The translations under genes were made by a program, and so were the position numbers. This document shows, one piece after another, positions 44,038 to 53,518 of a stretch of 64,000 nucleotides of DNA (the first letter of the stretch is position 1; every line of letters starts with the position of its first letter). Source of the DNA: Sphingopyxis sp. LC81. Lineage in GTDB: Bacteria; Pseudomonadota; Alphaproteobacteria; Sphingomonadales; Sphingomonadaceae. The notes beneath the pieces were generated by a model. The model was given only the letters and a program-made list of their open reading frames with translations. It was not told the origin of the DNA and did not search any database. The stretch is taken from NCBI RefSeq assembly GCF_000756375.1, contig NZ_JNFD01000011.1:1-64000 (forward strand), in the 5' to 3' direction.

Positions 44038-46949
44038 GTCGCGGTCAATACCGTGTCGCAGCGATTGCACAAGCTGCCGTCGGCCTCGACCTCGGGCAGG
44101 TGGCGCCAGCAGCGGCCGCATTTGTGGTTTTCGGTGCGGGTGACGGCGAGTTCGTCGCCCGCGCGCGCGACCGACACGATGAAGATTTCCTCCAGCGCCG
44201 CGGGATCGAGCGTCGGATCGGGGATCGTGACCTCGGCCTCGAGGCTCGAACGGATCGTCTTTTCGCGGCGATAGGGTTCGATCGCCTCGGTCACCGCTTC
44301 GCGCTGGGTGCGGACGCCCGCCCATTTGCTGACGAGCGCCGCGTCGTTCCATGCCGCGTCGACGCCCGGCCATTCGAGCAGGTGGACGCTGCCCGCATCG
44401 GGATAGCGCGTGCCCCACACTTCCTCGCTCGTGAACACCAGCACCGGGGTCGCATAGCGGACGAGCGCGTGGAACAGGGTATCGAGCACGCTGCGGTACG
44501 CGCGGCGCGTGTCGGTGCCGAGCGGCGCGGCGGGGCCGAGGTCGCAGTAGAGGACGTCCTTGCGGATGTCGAAATAGAAGGCCGACAGATCCTCGTTGCA
44601 GAAATCGGCGAGCAGGCGCGTGTAGCCGTTGAAGTCGAAGTCATCGACCGCCTGATGCATCTTCGCGTCGAGATCGGCGAGCAGGCTGAGCATATAGCGC
44701 TCAAGCTCGGGCATCGCCGAAACGTCGCTGACGCGTTCCTCTTCGGTAAAACCGTCGAGCGCGCCGAGCAGGTAGCGGAAGGTGTTGCGCAGCTTGCGAT
44801 ACTGGTCGGCGACGCCCTTCAGGATTTCGTCGCCGATGCGGTGATCCTCGGTGAAGTCGACGCTCAGCGCCCACAGGCGGATGATGTCGGCACCGTTGGT
44901 TTCCATCACCTTGACGGGATCGGTCGTGTTGCCGAGCGACTTCGACTGTTTGAAGCCCTTGGCGTCCATCGTGAAGCCATGCGTCAGCACCGCCTTATAC
45001 GGCGCCTTGCCGCGCGTGCCGCACGACTCCAGCAGCGACGACTGGAACCAGCCGCGATGCTGGTCGCTGCCTTCGAGATAGAGGTCGGCGCTGTGCGTCG
45101 AGCCGTCGTGGCGGACGAGCGCGGGCCATTTGCCGCTTTCGAGCACGAAGGCGTGGGTGCAGCCCGAATCGAACCAGACGTCGAGAATGTCGACGATGCG
45201 CTCATAGTCGGCGGCGTTGTAGGCGTCGCCCAGATATTCCTGCGCGCGCGCGTCATTCCATGCGTCGACGCCGCCTTCCTTCACCGCCGCGACGATGCGG
45301 TCGTTGACGATCGGGTCGTTGAGATAATGCCCGGTCTTGCGGTCGACGAAGAGCGTGATCGGCACGCCCCATGCCCGTTGACGGGACAGCACCCAGTCGG
45401 GGCGCCCCTCGACCATGCTGCCGATGCGGTTGCGGCCCTTGGCGGGGACGAAGCGCGTGTCGTCGATCGCCTGCATCGCCGCTTGGCGCAGCGTGGGGGC
45501 GTCGCCGAGGTCTTCCTTGTGCGGGTCGAGCGCGCCGCCTTCATTCTCCCAGCGCCGGTCGCTCGGCGTCTTGGGCGAGATGTGCGTCATCACCTTGTCC
45601 ATCGGCACGAACCATTGCGGCGTGCAGCGATAGATGACCTTGGCTTTCGAGCGCCAGCTGTGCGGATAGCTGTGCTTGTAATCGGCGCTGGCGGCGAGCA
45701 GCCCGCCGGCGTCGCGCAGGTCCGAACAGATCGGGCCTTCGGGCGCGTTGAACTTGGGGTTGATCACCGATCCCTGACCGCCGAGCCAGCCCCAGTCCTC
45801 GCGATATTTGCCGTCGCCTTCGACCGCGAACACGGGATCGAGCCCGTTCGCCTTGCACAGGTCGAAGTCGTCCTCGCCATGATCGGGCGACATATGGACG
45901 AGCCCGGTGCCGCTGTCGGTGGTGACGAAATCACCCGCGAGGAAGGGGCGCGGACGCGCAAAGAAGCCGCCGAGCGCGTGCATCGGGTGGCGGGCGGTGC
46001 GGCCTGCAAGCTCGCTTCCCTTGAAGCGGTGAACAACATCGCCGCCACCGATGGCAACGGTACCCGGCACTGGAGGCATCCAGCGCCTTTGAGTATCTTC
46101 GACTAGATCGGCAGCCACAATGTAGCCGTAGCCGCCTTCCCGGATGAGCGCGTATTCGACGTCAGAGCCATAGGCGAGAGCCTGATTGACCGGAATCGTC
46201 CACGGCGTCGTAGTCCAGATAACAGCGAAGGCCTTTTCGACCAGCTCCGGGAACGGATTTTCGACGATCTCGAAAGCGACATCGATCTGGGTCGAGACGA
46301 TATCCTCATATTCGATCTCGGCCTCGGCGAGCGCGGTCTTTTCGACCGGCGACCACATCACCGGCTTGGCGCCGCGATAGAGCATGTCGTTCGCGGCGAA
46401 TTTGAGCAGTTCGCGCACGATCGTGGCTTCGGCCTCATAATCCATCGTCAGATACGGATGGTCCCAGTCGCCGCCGATGCCGAGGCGTTTCAGCTGTTCG
46501 CGCTGGGTGTCGACCCAATGCTGCGCATAGGCGCGGCATTCGGCGCGGAATTCCTCGACCGGAACCTCGTCCTTGTTGAGCTTTTTCTTGCGATACTGCT
46601 CCTCGACCTTCCACTCGATCGGCAGGCCGTGGCAATCCCAGCCGGGCACATAAGGCGCGTCCTTGCCCTTCAGCGTCTGCGTGCGGACGACCATGTCCTT
46701 CAGGATATGGTTGAGCGCATGGCCGATGTGCATGTCGCCATTGGCATAGGGTGGGCCGTCGTGGAGGATGAACTGGTCGCGGCCCTTGCGGCTCTCGCGA
46801 ATCTGCCCTTCGAGGCCCGCCTCGATCCATTTGGCGAGAATCAGCGGTTCCTTCTGCGGCAGGCCGGCCTTCATCGGAAAGTCGGTCTTGGGCAGGAAGA
46901 CGGTGTCGCGATAATCGCGCTGTTCGGCGGCGGGCGTGCTCTCGGTCAT
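44034..46949 (-). CDS. ileS: isoleucyl-tRNA synthetase
   Basis: This 971-residue class I synthetase charges tRNA-Ile. Visible signatures are the HIGH region (PPYANGDMHIGHALN), the editing domain (TTTPWTIPVNQALAYG), the KMSKS-type loop (FKQSKSLGN) and the C-terminal zinc cysteines (CGRCWRHLP and CNRC). The ATG at 46949 is preferred; the longer frame enters the intergenic repeat. Between about 46020 and 46330 codon choice is less GC-rich (CTA, ACT, AGG, CCT, CCA, GCT) than the rest, which suggests a recombined patch in the editing-domain region. Confidence 0.97.
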   Translation of the reverse strand: MTESTPAAEQRDYRDTVFLPKTDFPMKAGLPQKEPLILAKWIEAGLEGQIRESRKGRDQFILHDGPPYANGDMHIGHALNHILKDMVVRTQTLKGKDAPYVPGWDCHGLPIEWKVEEQYRKKKLNKDEVPVEEFRAECRAYAQHWVDTQREQLKRLGIGGDWDHPYLTMDYEAEATIVRELLKFAANDMLYRGAKPVMWSPVEKTALAEAEIEYEDIVSTQIDVAFEIVENPFPELVEKAFAVIWTTTPWTIPVNQALAYGSDVEYALIREGGYGYIVAADLVEDTQRRWMPPVPGTVAIGGGDVVHRFKGSELAGRTARHPMHALGGFFARPRPFLAGDFVTTDSGTGLVHMSPDHGEDDFDLCKANGLDPVFAVEGDGKYREDWGWLGGQGSVINPKFNAPEGPICSDLRDAGGLLAASADYKHSYPHSWRSKAKVIYRCTPQWFVPMDKVMTHISPKTPSDRRWENEGGALDPHKEDLGDAPTLRQAAMQAIDDTRFVPAKGRNRIGSMVEGRPDWVLSRQRAWGVPITLFVDRKTGHYLNDPIVNDRIVAAVKEGGVDAWNDARAQEYLGDAYNAADYERIVDILDVWFDSGCTHAFVLESGKWPALVRHDGSTHSADLYLEGSDQHRGWFQSSLLESCGTRGKAPYKAVLTHGFTMDAKGFKQSKSLGNTTDPVKVMETNGADIIRLWALSVDFTEDHRIGDEILKGVADQYRKLRNTFRYLLGALDGFTEEERVSDVSAMPELERYMLSLLADLDAKMHQAVDDFDFNGYTRLLADFCNEDLSAFYFDIRKDVLYCDLGPAAPLGTDTRRAYRSVLDTLFHALVRYATPVLVFTSEEVWGTRYPDAGSVHLLEWPGVDAAWNDAALVSKWAGVRTQREAVTEAIEPYRREKTIRSSLEAEVTIPDPTLDPAALEEIFIVSVARAGDELAVTRTENHKCGRCWRHLPEVEADGSLCNRCDTVLTAT

Positions 46950-46992
46950 GCGCGGCCGCTTAGCGCAGATTCGGGCGGGAGCAAACAGCGGT

Positions 46993-47219
46993 TTCCCTCT
47001 CCCCTTGCGGGAGAGGGCAGCGAGACTTGTGAACTCGTTCACTAGTCGCAGCGGGAGAGGGGCTGTGTGCTATCGATAGGGCTGCAACCCCTCTCCCAGC
47101 TACGCCTAGGCAGCAAGCTGCCATGGCTCCGCACCGGCGCGAGGTCGTTCGTGCCCCCGGCACGAACTTGGATTGCCGGGGGCAATCCATCCTCGCACCC
47201 CCGCAAGGGGAGAGGGATT
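46993..47219. repeat. composite palindromic intergenic repeat, copy 2
   Basis: CCCTCTCCCCTTGCGGGAGA opens a block that includes GCAGCGAGACTTGTGAACTC, ACTAGTCGCAGCGGGAG, CCCAGCTACGCCTAGGCAGC and AAGCTGCCA, closing with CCGCAAGGGGAGAGGG. It is close to the copy at 48276-48437 and fills the whole gap between ileS and the GDPD gene. No coding potential seen. Confidence 0.75.
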
Positions 47220-48259
47220 TACCTTTGCCGCGGCCGCAGCGCGGGGCCGAGATTGTAGATGTCGTCGATCCACACATAGCCGGTGAAGCTGGCGGGCACC
47301 TTGGTCAGCTGGCCGACCTCGGACAGCCCCATGCCGCCCTTTTCGTCGCCGCGCGGACCGGTGAGGAGGATGCGCGTGCCATGCTTTGCGGCGCGGTCCT
47401 GCAGTCGGTCGGGCCAGCCCCAATAGGCCCATTGATAGTTTAATGGCACCATGATCGTGCCGCCGATGCAGCTTGGCGGATACCAGCCCGACCAGCCAAA
47501 TTTGATATAATCGGTCGTGCAGCGCTTCGCGGCATCGGGGTCCATCGTCCACGCCTTCGGCGCCTTGGCGCGGATCACGTCCATCAGGCGCGCGTTGCCG
47601 AAAAAGCCGAAGCGCGGATCGTTGGCGTCGATACCGGCGCGCGCGAAGGCGGCGAGGACAAGCTCGGCCTCCTTCGGGTCGCGCGACTTGAAGTTGATCA
47701 GCAGCGAGGCGTGGCCGAGCACGCCGAGCACCTCGTCGAGGCTGGGCATCAGCCCGACGCCCTTGCCGCGCAGCGGGAAGGTCCGGCCGCCGTCGGCGGT
47801 ATAGCCATAGCCGATATCGAGCGCCTTCAGTTCGGCCAACGTGCGGTCGCGGATTTCGCCTTTGCCGTCGGTGCGGCAATCGAGCGTCCAGTCATGGAAG
47901 ACCGCGACCTGCCCGTCCTTCGTGCCCGCGACGTCGAATTTGACCATGTTCGCGTCGCGGCCGATCGCCGCCTTCATCGAGGGCAGGCTGTTTTCGATAT
48001 AGTCATGCTCGGGCGGCCGGATGCGCGTCGCGGTGCAGGTCTCGTCGGTGACGCCCGTGTGATCGAACAGCTGCGACACCCCGCGGTGCGCGATCAGCAC
48101 GCGCTTGCCGGTGGGGTCGGGGGCGAGGAAGCTGGCGTTGCTGAGGGTGAACCAGGCGACGACAAGCGCGAAGACCCAGAGGAAAATCTTGGTGCGCCGC
48201 TTCATCGGCTTTTTCTTCGGGCCTTCGAGCGCGGTCGCCCAGTCTTCGCTGTCGGTCAT
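47219..48259 (-). CDS. membrane-anchored glycerophosphodiester phosphodiesterase family protein
   Basis: The ATG at 48259 follows GGGGGGATCA. The 346-residue protein has a cytosolic stretch of about 25 residues, one membrane helix (IFLWVFALVVAWFTLSNASFL) and a periplasmic GDPD barrel: IAHRGVSQ, the metal Glu region IENSLPS, and VFHDWTLDCRT. The usual E-x-D after HRG is spread by an insertion (HTGVTDETC). Such enzymes split glycerophosphodiesters into glycerol 3-phosphate and alcohol. It is flanked by palindromic repeats on both sides. Confidence 0.85.
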   Translation of the reverse strand: MTDSEDWATALEGPKKKPMKRRTKIFLWVFALVVAWFTLSNASFLAPDPTGKRVLIAHRGVSQLFDHTGVTDETCTATRIRPPEHDYIENSLPSMKAAIGRDANMVKFDVAGTKDGQVAVFHDWTLDCRTDGKGEIRDRTLAELKALDIGYGYTADGGRTFPLRGKGVGLMPSLDEVLGVLGHASLLINFKSRDPKEAELVLAAFARAGIDANDPRFGFFGNARLMDVIRAKAPKAWTMDPDAAKRCTTDYIKFGWSGWYPPSCIGGTIMVPLNYQWAYWGWPDRLQDRAAKHGTRILLTGPRGDEKGGMGLSEVGQLTKVPASFTGYVWIDDIYNLGPALRPRQR

Positions 48260-48275
48260 TGATCCCCCCATTTCC

Positions 48276-48437
48276 TCTCCCCTCGCGGGAGAGGGCAGTG
48301 AGACTTGCGAGCTTGCTCGCTAGTCGCAGCGGGAGAGGGGGTGTGCCCTATCGAAACGGCGCCTCCCCCTCTCCCAGCTTCGCCTAGGCAGCAAGCTGCC
48401 AAGGCTGCACAACCCTCTCCCGCAAGGGGAGAGGGGT
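48276..48437. repeat. composite palindromic intergenic repeat, copy 3
   Basis: The block shares with copy 2 the order GGGAGAGGGCAGTGAGACTT, GCGAGCTTGCTCGC (a hairpin), TAGTCGCAGCGGGAGAGGG, CCCAGCTTCGCCTAGGCAGC, AAGCTGCCAAGG and CCCGCAAGGGGAGAGGG. It lies between the GDPD gene and ribF and touches the ribF 3' end. Confidence 0.75.
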
Positions 48438-49366
48438 CAGGTTTCCGCCAGCAACCGCTTCGCCTCGTCGCAATCCGCCGCGATCTGCGCCATCAGCGCG
48501 TCCATATCGTCGAACTTCGCTTCCGCGCGGATGAAGGCGTGGAAGGCGACGTCGATTTCCTGCCCGTAAAGGTCTTCGGAAAAGTCGAAGAAATGCGGTT
48601 CGAGCAGCTCCTTCGGCGGGTCGAAGCTCGGGCGGATGCCGAGGTTCGCGGCGCCCTTGAGGATGCGGCCGTCGGGGAGTTTCCCGGTGACCGCGTAGAT
48701 GCCGTAACGCGGGCGGAGATACTGCCCCATTTCGAGGTTCGCGGTCGGGAAACCGAGCAGGCGGCCGTTCTTGTCGCCGTGCTGGACGATATTGCGCACG
48801 GTGAAGGGGCGGGTGAGCAGGCGCGTCGCGGCGGCGCAGTCGCCCGCCTGCAGCGCTTCGCGGATGCGGCTCGACGAGACGACTTCCTCGGCGTCGTCGA
48901 CGGGGGCGACCATTTCGGTGAAGAAGCCGAGGCGGCGGGCATGGTCGGCGAGCGTCACAACATTGCCGCCGCGGCCCTTGCCGAAGACGAAGTCGGCGCC
49001 GGTCACGACGCCCGCGGCGCCGTAGCGACCCAGCAGCAGCTCGGTGATGAAATCCTCGGCGGTCGTCGCGGCGAGCGCCGCGTCGAACGGCAGGACGAGC
49101 ATCGCGTCGGCGCCCGCCGCGGCGAACAACTCCTGCCGCTGGTCGAGCGTCGTGAGGCGGAAGGGCGGGACGTCGGGCTTGAAGAAGCGCACCGGATGCG
49201 GGTCGAAGGTCGCGACGATCGCGGGGCGCCCTTCATCCTGCGCGTGGCGCACCGCGCGGCCGACGACCGCCTGATGCCCCGCGTGAAAGCCGTCGAAATT
49301 GCCGAGCGCGATCACCCCGCCGCGCAAGGGCTCTTCGATGCGTTGGTGGCCGTCGAGGCGGATCAT
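48437..49366 (-). CDS. ribF: bifunctional riboflavin kinase/FAD synthetase
   Basis: RibF makes FMN from riboflavin and then FAD. The 309-residue protein has the adenylyltransferase domain first (ALGNFDGFHAGHQAVV with the H-x-x-H-type nucleotide motif, then SSSRIREALQAGD) and the flavokinase domain last (residues about 180-305; GRLLGFPTANLEMG with the P-T-A-N motif). The start overlaps the stop of the membrane dipeptidase gene by four bases. No FMN riboswitch is seen. Confidence 0.96.
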   Translation of the reverse strand: MIRLDGHQRIEEPLRGGVIALGNFDGFHAGHQAVVGRAVRHAQDEGRPAIVATFDPHPVRFFKPDVPPFRLTTLDQRQELFAAAGADAMLVLPFDAALAATTAEDFITELLLGRYGAAGVVTGADFVFGKGRGGNVVTLADHARRLGFFTEMVAPVDDAEEVVSSSRIREALQAGDCAAATRLLTRPFTVRNIVQHGDKNGRLLGFPTANLEMGQYLRPRYGIYAVTGKLPDGRILKGAANLGIRPSFDPPKELLEPHFFDFSEDLYGQEIDVAFHAFIRAEAKFDDMDALMAQIAADCDEAKRLLAET

Positions 49367-50559
49367 GGCGCCGCTGTAATGGCAGGGGGCGGCGTCAGCG
49401 GAACAAGCCCCGCCTTGAGCACGCGGATCGCGTTGCCGCCCATCGCGGCGCGGATTTCGTCGTCGCTGAAGCCCGCATCGATCAGCGCCTGCGTCACCTG
49501 GACGAGCTTCGACGTGTCGAAACGCACGGTGGTGGCGCCGTCATAATCGCTGCCGAGCGCGACATGCTGGATGCCGACGAGGTCGCGGACATGTTTCATC
49601 GCCTTCGCGATGCTCGCGGGCGAGGTGTCGCAGACCGCGGCATCCCAATAGCCGATGCCGATCAGCCCGCCGGTCGCAGCGACGCCCTTGATCTGCTCGT
49701 CGGAAAGGTTGCGATTGACCTTGCACGTCGCCTGCACGCCGCCGTGGCTGGAGACGACGGGGCGGCGCGCGATCTTAAAAATGTCGGCGACGCAGGCGTT
49801 CGAGCAATGCGCGATGTCGACGATCATGCCCTTGGCGTCCATCGTTTCGACGACCTGCCGCCCGATGGGGGTCAGGCCGCCCTTCTTGAGGCCGTGCATC
49901 GATCCCGCGAGATCATTGTCGAAAAAATGGGTCAGCCCCGCCATCCGGAACCCCGCGGCGTAGAGCTTGTCGAGATTGGCGAGCTTGCCTTCGAGGCCGT
50001 GGAGCCCCTCGATGCTCAGCATCGCGCCGACGGGTGGCACCTCGCCCCGGCGGTCGGCGAGCAGCGTGTCGATGTCCTCGGGCGCATCGACCGCGCGCAG
50101 CTTGCCCGCTGACGTGGCAACCGCGCGGTGGAGCTTTTCGGCATGCCAGAGCGAGCGTTCGAGCAGCGAGTTCCACGTCCGCACCGGCTGGAGCTGCGCG
50201 ATCACGAGGCTGGTGATGTTGTCGGTGTCGGCGCCGTTCGCGTCGTAATTCTGGCCCTTGGGCGACTTGGTCGTACTCGCGAGCACCTGCAGCGCGACAT
50301 TGCCGTCCTCGAGGCGCGGCAGGTCCATATGGCCGCGGTCGGCGCGATCGAGGATGTCGCGCTTCCAGAGCAGGGTATCGCTGTGGAGGTCGACGATCGT
50401 CAGCGTCCGGTGCAACGCCTTGGCGCGTTCGCTGACCGTCAGGAGCGGTTTGCCGTCGATCTTGTTGGTGCTGCGTTCGAGCATGCCCGGGGCGAGGGCG
50501 AAAAAGGCGAGCGCGGCGACCGCGACAGTGAGCAATATGCCGATCAGCCAGCGACGCAT
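49363..50559 (-). CDS. membrane-anchored M19 (renal-type) dipeptidase
   Basis: A 398-residue protein with an N-terminal membrane helix (WLIGILLTVAVAALAFFAL) and the M19 barrel. Zinc ligands are visible: VDLHSDTLLW (H-x-D), the bridging Glu in SIEGLHGLEG, and the histidines in DIAHCSNA and SSHGGV. Family members cleave a broad range of dipeptides. It is coupled to ribF by a four-base overlap and preceded closely by folA. It is outside the hydroxyproline region and has no GTATAC site. Confidence 0.9.
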   Translation of the reverse strand: MRRWLIGILLTVAVAALAFFALAPGMLERSTNKIDGKPLLTVSERAKALHRTLTIVDLHSDTLLWKRDILDRADRGHMDLPRLEDGNVALQVLASTTKSPKGQNYDANGADTDNITSLVIAQLQPVRTWNSLLERSLWHAEKLHRAVATSAGKLRAVDAPEDIDTLLADRRGEVPPVGAMLSIEGLHGLEGKLANLDKLYAAGFRMAGLTHFFDNDLAGSMHGLKKGGLTPIGRQVVETMDAKGMIVDIAHCSNACVADIFKIARRPVVSSHGGVQATCKVNRNLSDEQIKGVAATGGLIGIGYWDAAVCDTSPASIAKAMKHVRDLVGIQHVALGSDYDGATTVRFDTSKLVQVTQALIDAGFSDDEIRAAMGGNAIRVLKAGLVPLTPPPAITAAP

Positions 50560-50563
50560 GGGC

Positions 50564-51055
50564 CTATTTCCTTGTCAGCGTGACGAAGCTGTATGCCGGG
50601 CGGCCGGCGTCGTCGGCGGGATGATCCTCGCGCGCCGTCTCGTGCCACTCGGCCGCCGCCGGATAGTCGATCGCCGCGTCGCCCTTGGGCTCAAGCGCGA
50701 CTTCGGTCAGCTCGATGCGGTCGGCGAGCGGCAAGAAGAGGCGATAGATTTCGGCGCCGCCGATCACCATGACGTGCGGTGCGTTGGCAAGCTTCAGCGC
50801 CTCCTCGATCGTCGCGACGGGCTCGGCACCCTCGTCCTGCCATTCGGCATCGCGGGTGAGGACGATGTGGCGGCGGCCTTCGAGGATCGCGGGCAGGCTG
50901 TCGAAGGTCTTGCGCCCCATGATCATCGGACGGCCCATCGTGACCTGCTTGAAGCGGCGAAGGTCGGCGGGCAGGTGCCAGGGCATCTTGCCATTGGCGC
51001 CGATCACGCCGTTCGATGCGCGCGCGAGGATCAGCGTGATTTCGGGATGATTCAT
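50564..51055 (-). CDS. folA: dihydrofolate reductase
   Basis: A 163-residue enzyme that reduces dihydrofolate with NADPH for thymidylate and purine synthesis. Signatures: ARASNGVIGANGKMPWHLPADL, MGRKTFDSLP, and VIGGAEIYRLFLPLADRI. The ATG at 51055 overlaps the purK stop by four bases; the longer frame lies inside purK. The purE-purK-folA order suggests joint expression of purine and folate genes. Confidence 0.96.
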   Translation of the reverse strand: MNHPEITLILARASNGVIGANGKMPWHLPADLRRFKQVTMGRPMIMGRKTFDSLPAILEGRRHIVLTRDAEWQDEGAEPVATIEEALKLANAPHVMVIGGAEIYRLFLPLADRIELTEVALEPKGDAAIDYPAAAEWHETAREDHPADDAGRPAYSFVTLTRK

Positions 51056-52125
51056 GCGGGAGAAGTTCCAACCCAGGTTGCATGGCCGAGCTTGCGGCCG
51101 TCGCGGACCTCTGCCTTGCCATAATGATGGACGTGACACGCGGGGTCGGCGAGCAGGTCGGGGACCGTCTCGATCCCGCCGCCGATCAGATTGTGCATGA
51201 CGACGGGCAGCGCCGCGGTGGCGGTGCTGCCGAGCGGCAGGCCGGCGACGGCGCGGATGTGATTTTCGAACTGGCTGACCACCGCGCCCTCGATCGTCCA
51301 GTGCCCGCTGTTGTGGACGCGCGGCGCCATCTCGTTGAAGACGGGGCCGTCGCCGCCCACGAAAAACTCGCCGGTGAGGACACCGACATAATCGAGCTCT
51401 TGGGCGATCTTTGCCATCAGCGCGCGCGCCTCGTCCTGCTGGTCGAGCACGGCTTGCGGCGGGGGCAGCGTCGAGGTTGCGAGGATGCCGCCGTCGTGGA
51501 CGTTGACGGGCGAGTCCCAGAAGCGCGTTTCGCCGTCGATGCCGCGCACGAGGATGACCGAAAATTCATGCGCGAAGTCGACGAAGCCTTCGAGCACCGC
51601 GGCGTGACGGCCGATGCCGTCCCATGCCGCATCGGCGTCGGCGGCGGCCATGATGCGCGCCTGTCCCTTGCCGTCATAGCCCATGCGGACGGTCTTGAGG
51701 ATCGCCGGGGCGCCGATCTGTTCGAGTGCGGCGTCGAGCGCCGCGCGGTCCGGCACCGCGGCGAAAGGCGCGGGGCGGCCGCCGAGCCCGGCGACGAAAT
51801 TCTTTTCGGTCAGCCGGTCCTGCGCGATTTCCAGCCCGGCGGCACCGGGGCGCACCGCGACATGTCCCGAAAGGAAGCGGACCGTGTCGACGGGCACATT
51901 TTCGAATTCGTAGGTGACGACGTCGCACGTGGCGGCAAAGGCGGCGAGGCGCGGCTCGTCGTCCCACGCGGCCTGGCTGTGGTGCGCGGTGACTTCGGCG
52001 GCGACGCTTGTCGCGTCGGGGGCATAGATATGGACGCGGTAGCCGAGCTGCGCCGCGGCGACCGCGAGCATGCGCCCGAGCTGGCCGCCGCCGAGGATGC
52101 CGATCGTCGAACCGGGGGAAAGCAC
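51052..52125 (-). CDS. purK: N5-carboxyaminoimidazole ribonucleotide synthase
   Basis: PurK carboxylates aminoimidazole ribotide using ATP and bicarbonate. The 357-residue ATP-grasp protein starts (GTG) with GSTIGILGGGQLGRMLAVAA and has ATP-grasp motifs KTVRMGYDGKGQ, VFNEMAPRVHNSGHWTIEG and a C-terminal HHYGKAEVRDGRKLGH. It begins six bases after purE and overlaps folA. It acts with PurE in the bacterial two-step route to CAIR. Confidence 0.96.
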   Translation of the reverse strand: MLSPGSTIGILGGGQLGRMLAVAAAQLGYRVHIYAPDATSVAAEVTAHHSQAAWDDEPRLAAFAATCDVVTYEFENVPVDTVRFLSGHVAVRPGAAGLEIAQDRLTEKNFVAGLGGRPAPFAAVPDRAALDAALEQIGAPAILKTVRMGYDGKGQARIMAAADADAAWDGIGRHAAVLEGFVDFAHEFSVILVRGIDGETRFWDSPVNVHDGGILATSTLPPPQAVLDQQDEARALMAKIAQELDYVGVLTGEFFVGGDGPVFNEMAPRVHNSGHWTIEGAVVSQFENHIRAVAGLPLGSTATAALPVVMHNLIGGGIETVPDLLADPACHVHHYGKAEVRDGRKLGHATWVGTSPA

Positions 52126-52131
52126 CGGGGA

Positions 52132-52629
52132 TCAGCCCTCGCGCACGGGGGTGGGGGCGACGCTGTTCGTCTGCGCTTCGCGCCAGGCGTCGAGTTTTTG
52201 TGCCAGATTGGCATCATTATTCGCGAGCAGCGCGGCGGCGAACAGGCCGGCGTTGGTCGCGCCCGCTTTGCCGATCGCAAAGGTCGCGACGGGAATGCCG
52301 CCGGGCATCTGGACGATCGAATAGAGGCTGTCGACGCCGCTCAATGCCGCTGACTGGACGGGGACGCCGAGCACCGGAACGCGCGTCATCGATGCGACCA
52401 TGCCGGGCAGGTGCGCGGCGCCGCCGGCGCCGGCGATGATCGCCTTGAGGCCGCGGTCCGCCGCGCTTTTCGCATAGTTTACAAGGCGGTCGGGGGTACG
52501 GTGCGCCGAGACGATCTGCACTTCGTGCGCGATGCCGAACTCTTCGAGGATCTGGACCGCGTGCGCCATCGTCGGCCAGTCCGACTGGCTGCCCATGATG
52601 ACGCCGACTTGCGGGGCGGTTTCGCCCAT
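52132..52629 (-). CDS. purE: N5-carboxyaminoimidazole ribonucleotide mutase
   Basis: A 165-residue class I PurE that moves the carboxyl group made by PurK from N5 to C4. Signatures: [14 protein letters not shown] at the N-terminus, SAHRTPDRL with the catalytic His, and [15 protein letters not shown]. The ATG at 52629 follows GGAGGGATT; the long upstream extension is noise. It leads the purE-purK-folA run. I looked for a 6S RNA in the upstream gap and could not support one. Confidence 0.96.
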   Translation of the reverse strand: MGETAPQVGVIMGSQSDWPTMAHAVQILEEFGIAHEVQIVSAHRTPDRLVNYAKSAADRGLKAIIAGAGGAAHLPGMVASMTRVPVLGVPVQSAALSGVDSLYSIVQMPGGIPVATFAIGKAGATNAGLFAAALLANNDANLAQKLDAWREAQTNSVAPTPVREG

Positions 52630-52822
52630 TTCAATCCCTCCTGCCCCGGCTTCATCGCGTGTGAATCGCCGCCGATCCCCCCTAGCGACTGGTTTGCGCG
52701 CGGGCAACGGCGCGCGATTGATGTCGCGGCGTTTACCGATTGGTATCAAGTCGGGACTAGGGTTGCGCTCAATATCTCGCGGCATTCGGCTGGGGATCGT
52801 GGGTTGGGTTCGGGGACGTTGA

Positions 52823-53467
52823 ATGGATAGCGTAGGGGGGGCACGGATCGCGGTCGACCAGTTCGGCACCGTCGCCGTAGACTCCATCGAGGATCAGATG
52901 CGTGAAATACGCCGGGAACGCGACGCATTGCGCCGCGAGAACCGCGTGTTGAAGATCGCCGTCGCCGAGCTCGAACGTGTGTCCGAGCGCGATACGCTGA
53001 CGCCTTTGTTCAACCGCCGTTATTTCCTGACCGCGATCCACCACCGCATGGCGCGGTTCGAGCGGCACGCCGAACGCGCCGCGGTCGTCTTTATCGACGT
53101 CAACCAGCTCAAATATATCAACGACAATTTCGGCCATGCCGCGGGCGATTTCGCGCTGCTGGAAATTGCCAAGCGGCTCGCGGGTTCGATCCGCGCGACC
53201 GACGTCGCGGCGCGTATCGGCGGCGACGAATTCGGGCTGATCCTCGACCAGTCGAGTGAGGATGGCGCGCGCGTGCAGGTCGATCGGCTGTGCGCCGTGC
53301 TGACCGCGGCGCCCGCCGAATATGACGGGCACGAGATCGCACTGTCGGCGTGCTTCGGCGTCGCGATGCTGCAGACGGGGATGACCGAATCGGACATTTT
53401 GGCCGCCGCCGACCGCGATATGTATCGCAGCAAGCAGGGGCTGGGCGGGCTGCCCGGCCACCGCTAA
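52823..53467 (+). CDS. GGDEF-domain diguanylate cyclase
   Basis: This 214-residue protein has an N-terminal coiled coil ([20 protein letters not shown]) and one GGDEF domain with intact active site [12 protein letters not shown] and substrate loop [12 protein letters not shown]. The product should be cyclic di-GMP. There is no sensor or membrane segment, so dimerisation via the coiled coil or a partner protein may control it. It is divergent from purE. Confidence 0.92.
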   Translation: MDSVGGARIAVDQFGTVAVDSIEDQMREIRRERDALRRENRVLKIAVAELERVSERDTLTPLFNRRYFLTAIHHRMARFERHAERAAVVFIDVNQLKYINDNFGHAAGDFALLEIAKRLAGSIRATDVAARIGGDEFGLILDQSSEDGARVQVDRLCAVLTAAPAEYDGHEIALSACFGVAMLQTGMTESDILAAADRDMYRSKQGLGGLPGHR

Positions 53468-53518
53468 CCGCGCGTTAACCAAAAAAGCGCATCGTCCCCA
53501 TGGCGACAGGGGGGTAAG

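Noticed and set aside
46950-47218. small frames between ileS and the GDPD gene
   Set aside because: They consist of palindromic repeat sequence, change frame between repeat copies and have no ribosome site.
52640-52822. possible 6S RNA upstream of purE
   Set aside because: This gene pair is a place where alphaproteobacterial 6S RNA can occur, but I could not trace the closing stem and central bubble convincingly by eye.
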